Source: DATDEW01 sp046590205 (lineage in GTDB: Bacteria; Bacteroidota; Ignavibacteria; Palsa-1295). From it: 9,829 bases of DNA. The notes below the pieces were generated by a model. The model saw nothing but the letters and a program-made list of their open reading frames with translations, was not told where the DNA came from and did no database searches. A program made the translations under genes and the position numbers. The stretch spans positions 1 through 9,829 of the forward strand of contig JBKJTT010000040.1 of assembly GCA_046590205.1 (NCBI GenBank), read 5' to 3'. Positions 7,789-9,829 of the stretch are shown here, piece by piece; position 1 is the stretch's first letter; each line of letters opens with the position of its first letter.

Positions 7789-7817
7789 ATTTCCCGAAAA
7801 AAGGTTAGACGGGAAAT
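7789..7817. promoter_or_regulatory. Perfect palindrome in the divergent paaE / glycosyltransferase region
   Basis: ATTTCCCG (7789-7796) and CGGGAAAT (7810-7817) are exact reverse complements separated by 13 nt, A+T-rich in its first half. The site lies 38 bp upstream of the paaE TTG and 60 bp upstream of the divergent ATG. Its form fits an operator for a dimeric repressor or activator, and its location suggests paaE control. No regulator gene (TetR-type PaaR, GntR-type PaaX or other) is in the window, so the binding protein is unknown. It is not followed by a T-tract, so a terminator is unlikely. Confidence 0.45.
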
Positions 7818-7853
7818 ATCCTGATTCCCAAGGGCAAATGTCTATTGGTATGG

Positions 7854-7861
7854 TATTTTTG
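7854..7861 (+). promoter_or_regulatory. Possible Bacteroidota-type -7 box
   Basis: TATTTTTG matches the TAnnTTTG -7 consensus of Bacteroidota housekeeping promoters at every defined position and lies 16 bp before the ATG at 7878. I found no clear TTTG -33 box at the usual ~20-bp spacing. The element is short and A/T-rich enough to arise by chance, so this is only a candidate. Confidence 0.25.
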
Positions 7862-7877
7862 AGCTACAAACAACTCA

Positions 7878-8678
7878 ATGACAAAACGACTCGACGCAAT
7901 ACGGCTTGGTAGTATCATCCTTCTTGTCCTTACCGGAGCGAGATTCCTTTTCCATATACTGACCGGCTCCGATGCCCACACATACCTTGTAACTGACGAC
8001 TTCTACTATTATTTTCTACCAGCGAAGAACCTCGTTTCTCATGGTATTTCGTCTTTTGATGGAATTACAATTACCAACGGCTACCATCCGCTCTGGTTTA
8101 TCAGCAACGTTATTCTCTATACTATTAGCGGAATGAATGACGGCATGTACTTCGTACTTATGGCGGGGCTATCGGCTATATTGACGTACCTATTTCTCAT
8201 CAAGCTCCGTGAACTTAGTACTCTCGTCTTTGGCGAGCACTGGCTATATGATGTTCTGCTTGCTTTCGTAGCCGTCATATACGTAGGTCTGTGCTTCATC
8301 GGTATGGAGACAACCGTACTGTTGCCAATACTTACAACACTGCTCGTATCTCTACTCAAAACAAACTTTGAAACTGCCCCGGCAAAGCGTTATGTCTATC
8401 TTGGCTTACTGTCTTCACTGGTTATTCTCTCGCGACTTGACACTCTACTCCTAATTGGGCTACTATGTATTGGCATCTTCTTTCTTATCAAAGGACAAGT
8501 ATTCTTGCGTCTTATGAACCTCGTATGGTTTGGGATTGGTATGATACTCCTTCCAATCTATTTCCTCTTTAACTACATCTCGTATGGCGAATTCCTTACT
8601 GTATCCGCATTAGTTAAGACTCTTGGAGCAACAAAGGAATTGAACCTCGATACCATTGCTCTATATCATCACAAATAG
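7878..8678 (+). CDS. GT-C-type membrane glycosyltransferase, N-terminal part (frameshifted gene)
   Basis: 266 codons encoding the first half of a polytopic membrane protein. After an opening TM helix (~9-28) comes an acidic pair D40-D41 in a loop with F-Y-Y-Y, then S59-F-D-G62 and T66-N-G-Y-H-P-L-W73. This arrangement is typical of GT-C glycosyltransferases that use polyprenyl-phosphate sugars on the outer face of the membrane. Later landmarks are G-M-E-T-T and L-S-R-L-D-T-L-L-L inside a run of hydrophobic helices. The frame stops at TAG 8676-8678 where the protein should continue; the continuation is in the next frame from about 8644. Start ATG 7878 has no Shine-Dalgarno. Family assignment is by motif pattern; the sugar and acceptor are unknown. 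The gene is either a pseudogene or affected by a sequencing or assembly indel. Confidence 0.75.
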   Translation: MTKRLDAIRLGSIILLVLTGARFLFHILTGSDAHTYLVTDDFYYYFLPAKNLVSHGISSFDGITITNGYHPLWFISNVILYTISGMNDGMYFVLMAGLSAILTYLFLIKLRELSTLVFGEHWLYDVLLAFVAVIYVGLCFIGMETTVLLPILTTLLVSLLKTNFETAPAKRYVYLGLLSSLVILSRLDTLLLIGLLCIGIFFLIKGQVFLRLMNLVWFGIGMILLPIYFLFNYISYGEFLTVSALVKTLGATKELNLDTIALYHHK

Positions 8679-9441
8679 GGACTCGGCAGGAGCTCTCTTC
8701 CTTGCGCCTTTGGGATTAATCGCACTACTACTTACAAAAAATATCAAACGAGAGCCAAAGGTAATTCTGGGCATTCTGCTTATCTTCCCTTTCGTCTTTT
8801 ACCCAATCATGCTCTACCAAAGCAGTTGGTTCTTGAACAGGTGGTACCTTTACCTACTCCCGATGGTGTCATTGGTATCAGTATTTTGTATCATTCGCTA
8901 TTTCAGCGAACGGAGAGGTTTGGTTGAACAGCTTCGGAAGTACACAACGGTGGCATCAATACTTACAACATCCTTCATGGTTCTCTTCGGAATGTATTTC
9001 TTTCTTCGTGATACTGTTCTCTTTCAACCCGACCCTCATTCTGTCTATACACATGCAAAACGGATGCAAAGCTTTGTTGCTTTGCATCCGGGTGTTTATG
9101 CAATGGGAGATAGAGCGGGGCTTACTGCGTACCTCATCGGTCAGCCCGTCATTCAACTTGAAGGGCTTGCATGTGACTTCACTATGGCTGCATTTATGAA
9201 GCAAAAAACTGATCTCGCTATCGTACTACGACACTACAACGTGGACTACCTGATCGAGACTTCTGATCTTGATGGACTTGATGTTATTAATGGCTGTTAT
9301 ATTGTCGAAGAACCTCATAAAGAACAAGCAGGGGGAAGTGCTCCAAAAATGACTGCAAATCTATGTTACAGAGCAATTTATGAGGACTCTACGGTGGCTG
9401 GAAGCTATGGAGTGCGAACATATATCTTCAAGCTGAAATAA
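8656..9441 (+). CDS. GT-C-type membrane glycosyltransferase, C-terminal part (frameshifted gene)
   Basis: The second half of the same gene, in the +1 frame relative to 7878-8678. Its frame is closed upstream by TGA at 8641-8643, so the shift lies within 8644-8678. A TTG at 8656 is the earliest nominal start but is probably not a true initiation site. It encodes further TM helices, N-R-W-Y (8836-8847) in a loop as in related GT-C proteins, then a soluble C-terminal segment with G-D-R-A-G (9106-9120) and P-V-I-Q-L-E-G-L. Joined, the two parts give about 520 residues, a plausible full-length enzyme, and the 1564-nt span is one base over a multiple of three, as expected for a single-base insertion. 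A perfect 12-bp inverted repeat lies inside at 9061-9090. The ORF is otherwise clean, so the damage is recent or artefactual. Confidence 0.72.
   Translation: MLYIITNRDSAGALFLAPLGLIALLLTKNIKREPKVILGILLIFPFVFYPIMLYQSSWFLNRWYLYLLPMVSLVSVFCIIRYFSERRGLVEQLRKYTTVASILTTSFMVLFGMYFFLRDTVLFQPDPHSVYTHAKRMQSFVALHPGVYAMGDRAGLTAYLIGQPVIQLEGLACDFTMAAFMKQKTDLAIVLRHYNVDYLIETSDLDGLDVINGCYIVEEPHKEQAGGSAPKMTANLCYRAIYEDSTVAGSYGVRTYIFKLK
9061..9090. repeat. Perfect 12-bp inverted repeat, 6-nt loop, inside coding sequence
   Basis: CGGATGCAAAGC (9061-9072), a TTTGTT loop (9073-9078), and GCTTTGCATCCG (9079-9090). The arms are exact reverse complements, so the mRNA can form a strong hairpin. It encodes part of the soluble C-terminal segment of the glycosyltransferase (R-M-Q-S-F-V-A-L-H-P). 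It is followed by GGTGTTT rather than a T-tract, so it is not a standard Rho-independent terminator. Confidence 0.85.
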
Positions 9442-9512
9442 ATATGGCACGGTTTCGAGCAGTATTGCTGTTAAAATTAAATGGATTTTTTACACTTAAA
9501 CCTTTACATATT

Positions 9513-9829
9513 ATGAAACAGCTTGTTCAATTTCTTTCTCTATTAGCGTTCACTGCTTTTGTTAGCGGGTGTACGGTTAATAAAGATTTCTCGTTCGATA
9601 TTGACTATGATCTCTGCGCTAATGAGATGAATAGTACTACCTACAGCACAACAAAAACGGTCTATGGCAAGGACTATAGCTCTGATTTTGATAAATACAA
9701 AGCTGACATTAGCAATGTAGATGTCGAGTCTGCTACATTTACTATCCTTAGCTCTACAGTTACATCTCCTTCTCAGGAAATATTAACTGCAACTGCATCT
9801 GCCGGTGATGTTTCAGGCGGAGCTCCGGT
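9513..9829 (+). CDS. Secreted lipoprotein, N-terminal part (runs off the window)
   Basis: An ATG at 9513 opens a frame with no stop to the window end: 105 codons plus two bases. Residues 1-20 are a lipoprotein signal peptide: K2, a hydrophobic core L4-F16, and the lipobox V17-S-G-C20. Cys20 would be lipidated and the mature protein anchored to a membrane, probably the outer membrane or periplasmic face. The mature part is acidic and Ser/Thr-rich (for example S-T-T-Y-S-T-T-K), has D-V-E-S-A-T-F-T-I of likely beta structure, and becomes Gly/Ala-rich near the edge. I do not recognise the family. The 71-bp leader after the glycosyltransferase has no obvious Shine-Dalgarno or terminator. Signal-peptide call is strong; function is unknown. 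Confidence 0.8.
   Translation, partial: MKQLVQFLSLLAFTAFVSGCTVNKDFSFDIDYDLCANEMNSTTYSTTKTVYGKDYSSDFDKYKADISNVDVESATFTILSSTVTSPSQEILTATASAGDVSGGAP

Noticed and set aside
9061..9098. Rho-independent terminator
   Set aside because: The stem is strong but there is no T-tract after it and the reading frame continues for over 100 codons.
9442..9512. Terminator or promoter between the glycosyltransferase and the lipoprotein gene
   Set aside because: Only a 4-bp stem (AGCA/TGCT) without a T-run and scattered A/T-rich hexamers at wrong spacing were found; nothing supportable.

Overview
The window is about 9.8 kb of bacterial DNA with moderate G+C. The organism looks like a member of the Bacteroidota/Chlorobi/Ignavibacteria-type lineages. 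This is an inference from three things: the reductase-first order paaE-paaA-paaB-paaC-paaD, gene starts without a well-placed Shine-Dalgarno sequence, and one upstream box matching the Bacteroidota -7 promoter consensus. No marker gene is present to prove it.

Layout. Bases 2-4123 (+ strand) hold a tight two-gene operon. The first gene is truncated by the window edge and encodes a four-TM-segment protein resembling SLATT effectors. Three bases later comes a 1035-residue protein with an N-terminal DUF4062 domain, a STAND/NACHT-like P-loop NTPase and about eight kinesin-light-chain-type TPRs. This pairing of a putative membrane effector with a STAND sensor/switch is the best candidate here for a little-described conflict or immunity system. 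Bases 4110-7751 (- strand) hold the complete phenylacetyl-CoA epoxidase locus, transcribed paaE, paaA, paaB, paaC, paaD. The two operons meet tail to tail and their last genes overlap by 14 bp.

Bases 7752-7877 are a divergent control region containing a perfect 8+8 bp palindrome. Bases 7878-9441 (+ strand) encode a GT-C-type membrane glycosyltransferase broken into two frames near 8644-8678. A perfect 12-bp inverted repeat lies inside its second half. Bases 9513-9829 are the start of a secreted lipoprotein gene that runs off the window.

How the genes work together. PaaABCE form the oxygenase, its structural partner and its electron supply, which epoxidise phenylacetyl-CoA; PaaD probably helps mature Fe-S or iron centres. 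The ligase, isomerase, hydrolase and beta-oxidation genes of the pathway are not in the window. The SLATT/STAND pair has no evident metabolic link to the paa genes and reads as an adjacent accessory module. No RNA gene, IS element, CRISPR array or gene-free stretch longer than 300 bases was seen.
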